64,000 bases of DNA from Corynebacterium jeikeium (GCF_000738265.1 NZ_JFCQ01000029.1:62001-126000), one strand, 5' to 3'. Numbered from the stretch's first letter, positions 1-9,391 are shown. Notes: generated by a model not told the origin, from the letters alone. Made by a program: numbers and translations.

Positions 1-15
1 ACACAAGGGGATCGC

Positions 16-1235
16 ATGAACACTACTGCACACGCCACCACACCCGCCGAACCACCACCAGATACCACTGAGCCCTACTACCGTCTCGCGCGTTCCGACG
101 ATCCGCTGACGGTCACGTCCCGCACCTTAAACCTGACGCATCTTGCTATGGTCGAGCAGTCTACTCCGGCCCCGGACGACCTCGTTCCCGATCATGTATC
201 GAAGATCGCGGTGCGCTTCGGTATTAGCAAGGTGGTGGCGGCCAATTACGCCGACGCGGGCCTGATGCTTGCCGCATTCCCGCGGATCCACGAACTCTTC
301 CGTAGCGGTGCGTTTACCATCCGCCACATCCAGCAGATCACTGAAGCAGTCCAGGCTGTGGCCCCCGAGAAGCGCGCCCATGTTGAGGAAGGGATTCTCA
401 AAGCCCTCAGCCCTACCCGTCCCAACCAGCATGTTCCCACTCCGCGGGCTGCCTATAACAAGGTGAAGACGGTCGTGGGCAATCGGGACGTGTTGGCGAC
501 TCCGCACGATAAAGCCCCGCCAAAGGATACGAATGCTCCCGAGCTCTTTTCGACCGCGGTCAGAACGAGACCACGGCGATCACCCTCATCGTTCCGCGTC
601 TGCGTGGTGTGGAACTGCACAAAGCCGTGAAGTCGGCTGCAACCAAGCGTGCCTGCTCCATGGGCGAGGCCTTCCTGGCAATGCTCGACCAAAGCATCAC
701 CACCGAAGTCACCCTGAACCTGTACAAGGCAGTCACCCCGCAACCTCGCGGAATATTCGCCGAGGATCACTGGTTGTCAGAGGCCGCCAGCTGCGAGTGG
801 CTCAAGAAAGTCACCCACCTGGCGGCCCCCGGGTACACCACGACGGAGGGCTACCAGGCGACGGAGCTGCTGCGGGCGTCAGTAACAGGGCGCGATGGGC
901 ACTGCCGTTTCCCGGGATGCGACGTGCCGGGGTACGCGTGCGACGTCGACCATGTACACCGACATGCCGATGGCGGTTCGACGAGCACCGCGAACATGCA
1001 CCTGCTGTGTCGTACCCATCACCGGCTCAAAACGGCTGGTACCTGGGACGTTGCGCTGCATGCCGATGGCACGGAGGTGTGGACCTCCCACGGTGACGGC
1101 CACCAGGTTGTGACCACGCCCGACGGCCCTCTCGCTCGCGAGAACTTCGCAGAACGCGGGGTTCGGAAGGCACGGGTTGTGCGCCAGTTGAACGCGGAAA
1201 TAATGCAACGCAACGAAGGGGAACCGCCGTACTAG
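16..1235 (+). pseudogene. DUF222/HNH endonuclease (13E12-repeat type), frameshifted
   Basis: Two overlapping reading frames together make one DUF222-HNH protein. The first frame starts at ATG 16 behind an AAGGGGA ribosome site and carries the helical DUF222 part. The second frame carries the end of DUF222 and a C-terminal HNH domain with CRFPGC, DVDH and LLCRTHH, the expected zinc and catalytic residues. Sense coding passes from frame 1 to frame 3 at about 541-552, next to a T4 run: ELF in the first frame is followed by FDRGQNE in the other. As read, translation stops at 630, before the nuclease. Genes of this family occur in many copies in actinobacterial genomes and often decay. A sequencing error is the alternative. 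No physiological role is established. Confidence 0.8.
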
Positions 1236-1238
1236 CCA

Positions 1239-2450
1239 CTACTTCGAAGAGGTGACGGGCAGCACCATCAGCGCGCCGACGATGCAGATGATGCTGCACA
1301 TGAGGAACATGCCGGGGTAGTCAAAATGCCTCAGCGCGAGTGCGGCTAGGCCGCCACAGAACATGTTGCTGACCCCCTGGGTGAGCGACATCAGCGACAC
1401 GTCGCGCGCGCGGTTCTTCTTGCTGGGCAACGACTCGTTGACCATGGCCTGATCCACGCTGCTGAAAACACCCCAACTGATACCCAACAGAATCGCCGCG
1501 GCACAGACTAACCCCATGCCGGTGGCGATCGTCATCATGCCCGTAGCCGCCGCCACCCCGAACGCCGACACGACAACCAGGATCTTCCGCCGGCCAATCC
1601 GATCCGACACATTGCCGCTGACAATCGCGGTGATGATGGTGAACACTGCATACAGCACGGTCAGCATCAGCACGCCGGCGTCTGGATCCGGCACGCCGAT
1701 GTGATCCCGCAGGTAGTACAGCAAATAGAATAGGCTGGTGTAATTGGCCAGATGAATCACGAATCGACTGGCGAAAACCAGCCAATAGTTGCGGTAGGAC
1801 CCCTCGTCGCCGACCGTGACGGACAGCGAATTATGCGGGCGAACGTGCGAATCAACGTGGCCGCGCCCGACGGCGAATTGGAAGATGAATACAAGGGAAA
1901 TGACGCCCACAGCCCAGTAGGCCTGCGTAATCGGCAAAGCTGTTGCGACAGCAGTCCCGCCGACAATTCCGAAGGTGTATGTGGCGCCGACAATGCCAGA
2001 GACGAGCCCAAACTTTTCCTGCGGCACGACGTCGGCGGTGACTGTCATGAGGTTGTTCGTCACAAACGCAACGAAGACCTGCACTAGGCACCACAATCCG
2101 GTGAGGACCCAGAAGCTGGGAGTGAAGGACATCAGAAACAAGCCGACCGTGACCAGGGGAGCGGCCAGCAACACCCAGGGCAGTCGTTTGCCCCAGCGGT
2201 TCACCCAGAACCAACTGCGGTCGGCGGCATAACCGGTGATCAGGCTGGATACCACGGCGGTCGCGCCGCCGAGCATCATGAGTAGGGCGAGGGATTCCTC
2301 CTTGCTATCCGGGCGCAGTTCGATCATCTGCAGTCCCAGCAACAGCTGAGTCGGTCCGGCCCAGGCGATGACGGAGCCAAAGAAGGCTATGCCGAACTTC
2401 CAGAAGAACAGTTTCGGCTCGCGCTCGGCGGCGGTGAGGGTGTGCAGCAT
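1239..2450 (-). CDS. MFS transporter, probably for glycosides
   Basis: A 403-residue integral membrane protein with about 12 hydrophobic segments and the MFS motif-A-like loop GNVSDRIGRRK near residue 275, between the two six-helix halves. Its ATG overlaps the stop codon of the upstream glycoside hydrolase gene (TGATG), so the two are translationally coupled. That pairing suggests it imports the beta-glucoside, or a product of it, handled by the hydrolase; this is inference from context. The C-terminus meets the end of the HNH pseudogene with only 3 nt between. The substrate cannot be read from the sequence. Confidence 0.85.
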   Translation of the reverse strand: MLHTLTAAEREPKLFFWKFGIAFFGSVIAWAGPTQLLLGLQMIELRPDSKEESLALLMMLGGATAVVSSLITGYAADRSWFWVNRWGKRLPWVLLAAPLVTVGLFLMSFTPSFWVLTGLWCLVQVFVAFVTNNLMTVTADVVPQEKFGLVSGIVGATYTFGIVGGTAVATALPITQAYWAVGVISLVFIFQFAVGRGHVDSHVRPHNSLSVTVGDEGSYRNYWLVFASRFVIHLANYTSLFYLLYYLRDHIGVPDPDAGVLMLTVLYAVFTIITAIVSGNVSDRIGRRKILVVVSAFGVAAATGMMTIATGMGLVCAAAILLGISWGVFSSVDQAMVNESLPSKKNRARDVSLMSLTQGVSNMFCGGLAALALRHFDYPGMFLMCSIICIVGALMVLPVTSSK

Positions 2451-3676
2451 CAGTGGCCGTCCTCTCTGAATTGAGCGCTGATTTCCGGGGTAATGGCGCC
2501 TTCGCGGATCAGCGCCTGCAATAGGCGGGCGGCGGGCTTGACCTGCCGATCAACGTCGACCACGCCGAACTTCTGCGCCATGCCTTCGGACCATTCCCAG
2601 TTGTCCACGAAGCACCAGTGGTAGTAGCGCTCCACGGCAGGAACGCGGGAGAGTTCCGCCAGGTGGTCCAGGATGAATGCGCAGCGGAAACGCTCGTCCG
2701 CGTCGGCGGTGCCGTTCTCCGTGATCCACACCGGCAGTTGGTAGCGCTCCGCGAGCTCGGCGGAGACCTCAGCAATCCCCGGCGGGTAGATTTCCCAGCC
2801 GAGGTCATTAGTGGGGGTATGGGGGAAGGTGGCGTCAGAAAAACCGCGAACCGCAGTGCGCGAGTAGTAGTTAATGGCGACAGCATCGGCGAAGACCCCG
2901 CCGCTGGGGAGGTCGACGCCGGGGTGGCCGAGGAGTGGGTGGAAGCGGCCTTCGAAGAAGGCGGGCTCGATTGCCCCTTGGAAAAGCCATTCGACCAGGG
3001 GAGCTAGTGCGCGGTGGATGGGGTTGCGCGGGTTCATGGGGGCGAAAACGCGGCGGTGGTGGGCGAAGGTCACGCGCGGATTGTCCAGGCGCGAGTGGAT
3101 GCGCTGGTAGGCCAGCAGGTGCGCGGCTGCCATGTTCCGCAGGCACGGGCGGACCTTGGCGAGGCCACCGCGGCCGGGTGGGGTGGAACCGAAGAGGTAC
3201 GCCTCGGTGGCGAAGACGTTTGGCTCGTTGATGGTGATCCAGTCGGTGACCACGTCGCCCAGGTGGTCAAGCACGACGTCGACGTAGCGCAGGTAGATCT
3301 CGACGTTCGCTTCGCGGGTGAAGGCACCGGTGGCTTCGAACCAGGCGGGATGGCCGAAATGGTGCAGAGTGACCAGCGGTTCAACGTCGCGTTCGCGCAG
3401 GTCGAGGAGCTCTTCTCGATAGCGCTTTAGCGCGTCGTGGTCGTAGCGGCCGGGTTCGGGCTCTACGCGTGACCACTCCACGCCGACGCGGGCGATCTGC
3501 AGGCCGAGTTCGCTCATGAGTTGGTTGTCCTCGCGCCAGCGGTGCCAGTGGTCGGTGGTGGGGTGCGGGGTGGTGCCGTCTTTGGCGACCCACTCGCTCC
3601 AGTTGTTGGGGCGCGGCGATCCTTCGATCTGGAGGCCGGCCGATGCGGTGCCGATGCGGATGTTGCTGAGGTCCAT
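2450..3676 (-). CDS. Glycoside hydrolase family 1 beta-glucosidase
   Basis: A 408-residue (beta/alpha)8 hydrolase of family GH1. The acid/base glutamate is in TINEPN (about E151) and the nucleophile is in ITENG (about E320), both in their usual strand positions. The length is slightly short for GH1 (440-480) but N-terminal and C-terminal signatures are present. There is no signal peptide, so it acts in the cytosol on an imported glucoside, consistent with the coupled MFS gene. It is first in a two-gene leftward operon. A possible promoter lies just upstream (TTGCCA, 17 nt, CAATAA on the minus strand). Substrate preference (glucoside, galactoside or phospho-glycoside) is unresolved. Confidence 0.9.
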   Translation of the reverse strand: MDLSNIRIGTASAGLQIEGSPRPNNWSEWVAKDGTTPHPTTDHWHRWREDNQLMSELGLQIARVGVEWSRVEPEPGRYDHDALKRYREELLDLRERDVEPLVTLHHFGHPAWFEATGAFTREANVEIYLRYVDVVLDHLGDVVTDWITINEPNVFATEAYLFGSTPPGRGGLAKVRPCLRNMAAAHLLAYQRIHSRLDNPRVTFAHHRRVFAPMNPRNPIHRALAPLVEWLFQGAIEPAFFEGRFHPLLGHPGVDLPSGGVFADAVAINYYSRTAVRGFSDATFPHTPTNDLGWEIYPPGIAEVSAELAERYQLPVWITENGTADADERFRCAFILDHLAELSRVPAVERYYHWCFVDNWEWSEGMAQKFGVVDVDRQVKPAARLLQALIREGAITPEISAQFREDGH

Positions 3677-3765
3677 GCACCTAACTTATTGACGCCCTTA
3701 GTTTCTGTTGGCAAAGTTTTTCATTTTTACCCCATCGGGGGTATTTGGTTTGTTAAAACAAAACA
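3677..3765. promoter_or_regulatory. Divergent promoter region, GH1 operon / lipase
   Basis: This AT-rich 89-bp spacer holds both promoters. Minus strand: TTGCCA-N17-CAATAA toward the hydrolase. It also contains two small inverted repeats, ACCCC-N4-GGGGT at 3729-3742 and TTTGTT-N2-AACAAA at 3749-3762, the second directly before the lipase ATG. Either may be an operator. No good Shine-Dalgarno precedes the lipase start. Confidence 0.4.
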
Positions 3766-5025
3766 ATGATCAAAAAGACAGCAGCGCTCGCATGCGCAAC
3801 AGCCATTGCATTTGCCGGTTTCATCTCGCCAGCCCAGGCGGCGGAGGTGACGAAGAGGGAGAAGGTCGCATACTCCAATGTATTCGGTGACCTGCACATG
3901 AGGATGCCGAAGACGGTGGACCGGATCGAATACACGACGACCACCTCGGATGGGAAGAAAACTCAGGTCAGCGGCTATATCGTGGAGCCAGTCGTGGAGT
4001 GGAAGGGTAAGGGGCCACGCCCAACGGTGGTGATCGGCCGTGGAACGGTTGGGCAGGGCGACCAATGCGCGCCGAGTAAGAACTGGCCGCTGGATGGGCA
4101 GCCGGGTCCGATCAAGTCGAAGCGTTTGGTGAACCTGGAGGGTATCTACGACTGGGTGTTCGCCTCCAAGGGGGTGCGCGTGGTGGTGACGGACTACATC
4201 GGCATGGGAACGCCGGAAATGCACACGTACATGAACCGCGACGACCAGGCGCACGCGATGCTGGATGCGGCACGCGCAGCGGGCGTGGGTGACGGGCCGG
4301 TGGCGTTCTACGGGCACTCGCAGGGCGGGGGCGCGTCGGCAGCGGCGGTCGAGGCGGCGGCTGAGTACGCTCCGGAGCTGAATGTGGTCGGCGCCTATGC
4401 ATCCGCGCCGCCGGCGGACCTGGAGGCAGTGCAGCGCAACATTGATGGATCTGACCTGGTGGGTGCGATCGGCTTTACGATCAATGGGCTGTTGGAGCGT
4501 TATCCGCACCTGCAGCCGTTGCTGGACGAGCATCTGAACGACAAGGGAAAGCAGGCGCTCAAGGACCTGTCGACGATGTGTACCAACGAGATTACGGACA
4601 AGTACGGCCACCAGAAGACTAGCGAGTGGACCAAGTCAGGCAAGTCGCTCGATGAGCTGTTGGATGACATGCCCGAGGCGCGGGAGGCTATGGAGCGTCA
4701 GCGCATTGGCACTAAACGTCCGGTGGCGCCGGTGATGGTGATATCTGGGCGTCATGACAAAAACGTCGAATACAACCAGGCGAAGGAGCTAGCGCGTAAG
4801 TGGTGCGAAAAGGGCGCGCAGGTCGAATACCGCGACGACATCATGCCGCCGGTGGGTGAATACAATCACTTCATTCAGGCGGTGACGGGCGGCGCGTTTG
4901 GTATCGACTTCATTCTGAAGCGTTTCCGCGGCGAGCCGCTGGGGCGTACATGCGAGGGGCCGGTGGGGCAGGCGCAGGGCTCTGTGGAAGGTAGTGCGGC
5001 GCTGTCCAGCGTGATGGGAAGTTAA
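3766..5025 (+). CDS. Secreted LIP-family triacylglycerol lipase
   Basis: A 419-residue secreted alpha/beta hydrolase of the secretory lipase (LIP, PF03583) family. A signal peptide ends near SPAQA-AEV (residue 25-26). The nucleophile elbow is YGHSQGGG (about S185); the likely acid is in SGRHDKN (about D330) and the histidine in EYNHF (about H367). Such lipases release fatty acids outside the cell, which suits lipid-dependent corynebacteria. The ATG at 3766 is chosen because it gives a complete signal peptide; the upstream ribosome site is weak. It is transcribed divergently from the glucosidase operon and appears monocistronic. Confidence 0.88.
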   Translation: MIKKTAALACATAIAFAGFISPAQAAEVTKREKVAYSNVFGDLHMRMPKTVDRIEYTTTTSDGKKTQVSGYIVEPVVEWKGKGPRPTVVIGRGTVGQGDQCAPSKNWPLDGQPGPIKSKRLVNLEGIYDWVFASKGVRVVVTDYIGMGTPEMHTYMNRDDQAHAMLDAARAAGVGDGPVAFYGHSQGGGASAAAVEAAAEYAPELNVVGAYASAPPADLEAVQRNIDGSDLVGAIGFTINGLLERYPHLQPLLDEHLNDKGKQALKDLSTMCTNEITDKYGHQKTSEWTKSGKSLDELLDDMPEAREAMERQRIGTKRPVAPVMVISGRHDKNVEYNQAKELARKWCEKGAQVEYRDDIMPPVGEYNHFIQAVTGGAFGIDFILKRFRGEPLGRTCEGPVGQAQGSVEGSAALSSVMGS

Positions 5026-5048
5026 AGTGTCATAATGTATATTATCGG

Positions 5049-5216
5049 CTAATCCCTGGCCTGCCACAGCTGGTAACACGTGGCGGCCAGGAACAGCACA
5101 CAGAACGCGGCGAAGAAATACGTCAGCCCCGTGCCCTTCCACAGCAGATAGCCGATAAAGAACAACAGCACGACGATGCGCATGATGCGCGAGTACTTGA
5201 GCATCTCCGGAGACAT
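5049..5216 (-). CDS. Small two-helix membrane protein (55 aa)
   Basis: A 55-residue ORF starting MSPEMLKYSR and ending WQARD. It has two hydrophobic stretches, about residues 13-25 (IVVLLFFIGYLLW) and 32-47 (TYFFAAFCVLFLAA), joined by a short KGTG turn. It starts 10 nt after the stop of the YceI gene and probably shares its transcript. I do not recognise a family. Hydrophobic periodicity, a positively charged N-terminus and operon position support it as real. It may be involved in envelope function, but that is only context. Confidence 0.6.
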   Translation of the reverse strand: MSPEMLKYSRIMRIVVLLFFIGYLLWKGTGLTYFFAAFCVLFLAATCYQLWQARD

Positions 5217-5226
5217 GCGACCGAGC

Positions 5227-5910
5227 CTACTTAACCTGCTCTAGCACCAGCAACAGATCGATGGTGCCTTCATCGGCAATCGTTGCGGCAACGAACTGCG
5301 GCGTGTGAATGTCGTAGTCGCCGCGCTTAAAAGGAATGTTGCCCTGCAGGATCACGTGCTCGCCGGTGCGCAAAACCCTCAGCTCGGCGGTCACCTTGTT
5401 CTTCTTGCCGTGCAGCTCCAGGTCACCGGTGATGCTCACCGTGTCAGTCGTGCCATTGTCCGGCAGCTTGGACACGTCGGCGGGCTCCGTCAGCGTGAAC
5501 GAGGCCTTCGGGAACTTATCGGTATGCAGAATGTTGTTGCGCACGTTGATGTCGCGCTTCTCCACGTCACTGCTGATGCTGGCAACATCCACCGTGACCT
5601 GGCCTTCTGTCAGCTTCTTGTTGACGACCTTGAGCTCGCCCTCAACCTCTTCGGTGCGGCCCGAGGTGGTCTTGGTGCCCGCCGGCAGCTTCTCGTCGAA
5701 GGTGTATCCGGCCTGTGAGGTGTTGTCTCCGGCGCCGCTCACCACCTGCCACGTGCCGTCTACACCAACGCTGGCAGGCTCGCCACCTGCGGTTATGTCG
5801 GCCGTGCGGAGCCCGCGATCGTTGAAGAAATTCACAACCAGCGGCCCGAACGCCATCAGCACGCCAATGACCATGCCAATTACGGCGAGAGTGATGATTC
5901 CCTTACGCAT
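5227..5910 (-). CDS. YceI family lipid-binding-fold protein
   Basis: A 227-residue protein with an N-terminal membrane anchor (about residues 4-28) and a C-terminal YceI domain, a lipocalin-like barrel that binds polyisoprenoid-type ligands in characterised members. Typical features are DGTW, the SxSFDVANI-like stretch VDVASISSD, RDINVRNNILHTDKFP, the D-L-x-L-H-G-K strand and the FKRGDYDIHTP ending. The long variable region between anchor and barrel is normal for actinobacterial members. The gene lies between a Cys-rich protein gene and a 55-residue membrane protein gene, all leftward with short gaps, so an operon is likely. The ligand is unknown. Confidence 0.88.
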   Translation of the reverse strand: MRKGIITLAVIGMVIGVLMAFGPLVVNFFNDRGLRTADITAGGEPASVGVDGTWQVVSGAGDNTSQAGYTFDEKLPAGTKTTSGRTEEVEGELKVVNKKLTEGQVTVDVASISSDVEKRDINVRNNILHTDKFPKASFTLTEPADVSKLPDNGTTDTVSITGDLELHGKKNKVTAELRVLRTGEHVILQGNIPFKRGDYDIHTPQFVAATIADEGTIDLLLVLEQVK

Positions 5911-5930
5911 GCTCTATAGCATAGCCCTTC

Positions 5931-6272
5931 CTACCTGCGTCCCCGAAGTTGCTCGACGCGGGTGGCTAGCCCTTCTAGTTCGGACGCCAACTCCTCCACC
6001 ACCTCGGCGGACTCCCTTTCCCGCGCCGCGGTGCACAGGTCTTCGGCGGCGCAGCGGAGCTCGAAGAGGTCATCGTGAAACTTCTGGGCCGCGTTGGCTG
6101 ACAAGATAACGGAGTCGGCCGGGATGGACGTGCCCGCGAGCTGGGCACGCTGTTCATAGGCCCGTTGGCGGCACGACTGATTGCAAAACTTGCGAGGACG
6201 ATTCGTTGGACCGGGTTCGACTACCCTGCCGCACCAGGCGCAGTGCTTGGGTCGGGGCTTTGGTCGGGGCAT
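5931..6272 (-). CDS. Small four-cysteine zinc-finger-like protein
   Basis: A 113-residue basic protein. Its N-terminus has four cysteines in CAWC and CNQSC (C11, C14, C30, C34), a zinc-ribbon or treble-clef-like arrangement, followed by RQRAYEQRAQ. The rest is an acidic, helical region (about residues 60-110) that could form a coiled coil. Similar short proteins with FCNQSCRQRAYEQR are common next to rbpA in actinobacteria as far as I recall, but no function is assigned. It is divergent from rbpA, and its ATG touches the sigma-H-like -35 element of the rbpA promoter. Confidence 0.75.
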   Translation of the reverse strand: MPRPKPRPKHCAWCGRVVEPGPTNRPRKFCNQSCRQRAYEQRAQLAGTSIPADSVILSANAAQKFHDDLFELRCAAEDLCTAARERESAEVVEELASELEGLATRVEQLRGRR

Positions 6273-6306
6273 GGAACAATTCTTCGTAGGGTTTCGTTGT
6301 TATGAT
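6273..6306 (+). promoter_or_regulatory. Promoter of rbpA: sigma-H/R-type motif and sigma-A -10
   Basis: GGAAC at 6273-6277 is followed after 18 nt by GTT at 6296-6298, matching the oxidative-stress ECF consensus GGAA(T/C)-N17-19-GTT (sigma-H in corynebacteria and mycobacteria, sigma-R in Streptomyces). TATGAT at 6301-6306 could serve as a vegetative -10. Streptomyces rbpA is a known sigma-R target, which supports the call. Confidence 0.55.
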
Positions 6307-6342
6307 GAGTTAGTTCAAACACTATGAGGAGTGATGATTCTT

Positions 6343-6717
6343 ATGGCCGATCGCGTGCTGCGCGGAAGTCGCATGGGTGCCGTTTCTTATGAGACGGATC
6401 GCGATCACGATCTGGCTCCCCGCCAGATGGTGAAGTACCGTACCGAGGACGGGGAGATCTACGAGGTCCCCTTCGCCGACGATGCGGAGATTCCACAGGA
6501 GTGGATGTGCAAGAACGGCCAGCTAGGCACGCTTGTAGAAGGCGAAGGCCAGGAATCCAAGCCGGTGAAGCCCCCGCGCACTCACTGGGACATGCTGCGT
6601 GAGCGCCGCAGCCTGGAGGAGCTCGACGAGCTGCTCGAGGAGCGCATCGAGCTTCTTCGCAAGCGCCGTCGCACCGCGGTGAAGCTCATGAAGGAGCAGG
6701 AAGCCGCTCAGAAGTAG
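6343..6717 (+). CDS. rbpA: RNA polymerase-binding protein RbpA
   Basis: A 124-residue RbpA. The family N-terminus [17 protein letters not shown] is followed by the RbpA core domain (about residues 27-75, including WMCKNG) and the sigma-interacting helix region TLVEGEG to [19 protein letters not shown]. RbpA binds RNA polymerase and group I/II sigma factors and stabilises the open complex. I chose ATG 6343, not GTG 6331 or ATG 6334 in the same frame, because the product then starts with the conserved MADRVLRG and AGGAG at 6327-6331 is 11 nt away. The 3' end overlaps the convergent ppm1 gene by 10 bp. Confidence 0.93.
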   Translation: MADRVLRGSRMGAVSYETDRDHDLAPRQMVKYRTEDGEIYEVPFADDAEIPQEWMCKNGQLGTLVEGEGQESKPVKPPRTHWDMLRERRSLEELDELLEERIELLRKRRRTAVKLMKEQEAAQK

Positions 6718-7499
6718 CGGCTAACGGTGCCGGCGCCGATACGCCAGGACTCCTGCGCCAGGTACTTCACCTGGTTAAAGCGGTGCGCCGCACCCCACTT
6801 CGTCACCTGAACCAGAGCCTCGGAGACGATGTTGCCGCTCATCTTCGAATCGCCGATCTCGCGCTCGGTGAAGGTGATCGGAACCTCGCGCACGTCGAAG
6901 CCGGCCTCGACAGCGCGCCACGCCAGATCCACCTGGAAGACATAGCCGGCGGAATCAACGGCGTCCAGGTCGATGCCCTCCAGAACATCGCGGCGGTAAG
7001 CGCGGTAGCCACCGGTGATATCGGACAGGCCAGCGCCCAGAGCCATGGAGGCGTACACGTTGCCGCCCCGGGAAAGCACCTGGCGGCTCAGCGGCCAGTT
7101 CACGGTCTTGCCGCCCTTGACATAGCGGGAGCCCAGCACCATCTCCGCGCCGGAATCGATGCGATCCAGCAGCAGGTACAGCTGCTCCGGAGCGTGAGAA
7201 CCATCGGCATCCATCTCACACAGAATCTCGTAGTCGCGCTCCAGGCCCCAGTGGAAGCCTGCGATGTAAGCGCCACCCAGACCCCCCTTGCCGCCGCGGT
7301 GCATCACGTGGATCTTCGGGTTCTCAGCGGCCATCTCGTCGGCCAGCTCACCGGTGCCGTCCGGGCTGGAATCATCGACAACGAGCACGTCCACACGCTC
7401 GGGCTCGGCCTTCAGCAGCCGACCGATGATCAGGGGAAGGTTCTCCCTTTCGTTGTAGGTCGGGATGATGACCAGCGTTTTATCGCTCAGCTTATTCAT
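6708..7499 (-). CDS. ppm1: Polyprenol monophosphomannose synthase
   Basis: A 263-residue GT2 family glycosyltransferase that moves mannose from GDP-mannose to polyprenyl phosphate. It has the GT-A fold signatures [21 protein letters not shown], the metal-binding EMDADGSH and the QVDLAWR segment. There is no membrane domain, as in the corynebacterial split arrangement where Ppm1 and the acyltransferase Lnt are separate adjacent genes (they are fused in M. tuberculosis). Its start overlaps the end of lnt by 8 nt. The product feeds MptB-type enzymes building lipomannan; an mptB gene lies at 61033-62808. Confidence 0.92.
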   Translation of the reverse strand: MNKLSDKTLVIIPTYNERENLPLIIGRLLKAEPERVDVLVVDDSSPDGTGELADEMAAENPKIHVMHRGGKGGLGGAYIAGFHWGLERDYEILCEMDADGSHAPEQLYLLLDRIDSGAEMVLGSRYVKGGKTVNWPLSRQVLSRGGNVYASMALGAGLSDITGGYRAYRRDVLEGIDLDAVDSAGYVFQVDLAWRAVEAGFDVREVPITFTEREIGDSKMSGNIVSEALVQVTKWGAAHRFNQVKYLAQESWRIGAGTVSRYF

Positions 7500-8919
7500 G
7501 AAAAGCTTTCTTACCTTTCCTAAAAGTGAAAATCACAGACAGCAGACCCAGGATAGCTAGGATCCTTTCCACCCATGGGCCGACGAGAGCTGACAGGGTC
7601 ATTGTATCGTTTAGAGGCAACTCGGCCTCGAGGGCGTCAGAAGTAAAGATATCGCTGCGCTGCTGAACCTTCCCATCCGGCGAGACAATCGCCGAGACAC
7701 CCGAGGTAGCGGCAACCACCACCGCACGATCGTACTCCTGTGCGCGCATTCGCGACATTGCAAGCTGCTGGTAGGTCATGTCCGTGAACCCGAAGGTCGC
7801 GTTATTCGTCGGACTCGTCAGGATCTGCGCGCCACCCTGTACAGCCATGCGGAAAGCCCCGTCGAAGCTGACCTCGTAGCAAGTAGCCACGCCAACGGGG
7901 ATGCCGTTCATGTGCACCACGCCATTATCGTCGCCGGGCTGGAAGTTACCGGCGCGGTCGACGTACTCGCTGAAGTTGCGCAGGAAACTGCGGAAGGGCA
8001 TGTATTCGCCGAAGGGCTGTAGGAAGCGCTTGACGTGGCTCTCCCCCGGCCCGTTGCCGTCCCACACCACCATCGTGTTGTGCTGCGGGCTGACGGTACC
8101 GACCAGGATCGGGGCGCCGATGGAACTCTGCGCACGCTCGATTTCCTGGCGGGCGGCGCGGTCGGTGAAAGGATTGACGTCCGCGGAATTTTCCGGCCAG
8201 ATGACGATGTCCGGGTGCGAGTCCAGCTTCTCGGTGCGGCGCACGTGATTATCCAGCACAGCGCGGCGCTGAGCGTTGAAGTCCAAGCCCAGGCGCGGCA
8301 CATTGCCCTGCACGGCGACGACATCGACGCTGCGCTCTGCGCTGGTTCCGGGAATCAGCAGCACATAGGCGCCCACCACGGCCACTACCCCGGCCAGGGT
8401 GAATGCCGGCATCCGTTGCTTGCGGACAGTCAAGGCCAACAGCACGCCGAACAGCACCACGGCGAAAGTGACCACCGCCGGGCCGCCGAGGCGGATAAGC
8501 CAACTCAGCGGGCCGCTGGCCTGGCCCCACGCGATGCGTCCCCACGGAAAACCCCCGAAGGGGAAGGAAGAGCGCAGCCACTCGACCGCGACGAACCAGG
8601 CTGGGATGCCGAGGATCTGGGCTGGGAGGGGGCGTCGTACTAAATGCTTCAGACCCCAGCCGAACAGCAGACTATACAGGGACTGGACAAGAGCGAGGGC
8701 GATCCACGCAGCCGCGCCGACGAACTCCCCCACCCAGGGCAGCAACAGGGCATAGATCGTGGCTCCCTGCGCCCATGCCATTAGCATCGCGCGCCGGTGG
8801 TCGACGAAGTAGAACAGCAGCGCAAACCCCAGCGGCGCTGCCCACCACAGACCAGTCGGCTCGAAGGAAGCGAAGATCATCACGCCGCTGAATACAGCGA
8901 CGAGGAGCCTGAGGATCAT
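7492..8919 (-). CDS. lnt: Apolipoprotein N-acyltransferase
   Basis: A 475-residue membrane enzyme that adds the third acyl chain to lipoproteins. About six to seven N-terminal helices (residues 1-190) precede a carbon-nitrogen hydrolase domain with catalytic glutamate in [10 protein letters not shown], lysine in [14 protein letters not shown] and cysteine in [10 protein letters not shown] final helix sits at the C-terminus. The start is ATG 8919, 39 nt inside the longest ORF: it gives [10 protein letters not shown] and an ATGA overlap with the upstream FxsA gene. In corynebacteria Lnt and Ppm1 work side by side, and here the genes overlap. A lipoprotein substrate candidate, LppL-like, lies at 29802. 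Confidence 0.92.
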   Translation of the reverse strand: MILRLLVAVFSGVMIFASFEPTGLWWAAPLGFALLFYFVDHRRAMLMAWAQGATIYALLLPWVGEFVGAAAWIALALVQSLYSLLFGWGLKHLVRRPLPAQILGIPAWFVAVEWLRSSFPFGGFPWGRIAWGQASGPLSWLIRLGGPAVVTFAVVLFGVLLALTVRKQRMPAFTLAGVVAVVGAYVLLIPGTSAERSVDVVAVQGNVPRLGLDFNAQRRAVLDNHVRRTEKLDSHPDIVIWPENSADVNPFTDRAARQEIERAQSSIGAPILVGTVSPQHNTMVVWDGNGPGESHVKRFLQPFGEYMPFRSFLRNFSEYVDRAGNFQPGDDNGVVHMNGIPVGVATCYEVSFDGAFRMAVQGGAQILTSPTNNATFGFTDMTYQQLAMSRMRAQEYDRAVVVAATSGVSAIVSPDGKVQQRSDIFTSDALEAELPLNDTMTLSALVGPWVERILAILGLLSVIFTFRKGKKAFHE

Positions 8920-9353
8920 TCGTTTTCGCCCGCACGGTGGTCGATGACGTCGCCCCACCCATTCGAATCCTGGATCCGGTTAACTCGCGAATACGTCGTG
9001 ACGCCGAAGCTTTCCAGTGAACGGCGCGCCGCCTGGCCGAGCATCTTGCGGATCACGGTGCGCGTCGGGGGGATCAGGAAAAGCAGGCCCAGGAAGCTCG
9101 AGACGATACCGGGAACGGCGACGCCCACCGCGCCAACCATGGAGAGCGCCATATCGGCCGACAGTTTCCCCGGTTGGTCGTTGTGCTGCAGAGCGCGGAC
9201 GGTGAGCTCACGCATCTGCCATGTGGCAACAGCAATGCCCAGGACAAACAGGCCTAGGAGCAGCAGCAATGCCCAGAGCCAGCCGATCCACTGGCCAAGC
9301 AGGATGAAGGCGATGACCTCCACTACGAGGTATACGGCGGGGAGAAATTGCAT
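8916..9353 (-). CDS. FxsA family membrane protein
   Basis: A 145-residue FxsA-family protein with two N-terminal helices (about residues 5-50), a loop, and a further hydrophobic segment (about 75-97, ending LLFLIPPTR, the family signature region). The C-terminus is basic and then acidic. FxsA of E. coli relieves phage T7 exclusion when overexpressed; the normal role is unknown. It is the first gene of the leftward fxsA-lnt-ppm1 operon, overlapping lnt by ATGA. A TATAGG -10 lies about 18 nt upstream of its start. Confidence 0.85.
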   Translation of the reverse strand: MQFLPAVYLVVEVIAFILLGQWIGWLWALLLLLGLFVLGIAVATWQMRELTVRALQHNDQPGKLSADMALSMVGAVGVAVPGIVSSFLGLLFLIPPTRTVIRKMLGQAARRSLESFGVTTYSRVNRIQDSNGWGDVIDHRAGENE

Positions 9354-9391
9354 AAGACTTGGAAGCTCCTATAGTCTCTGTCTGAAAATTT

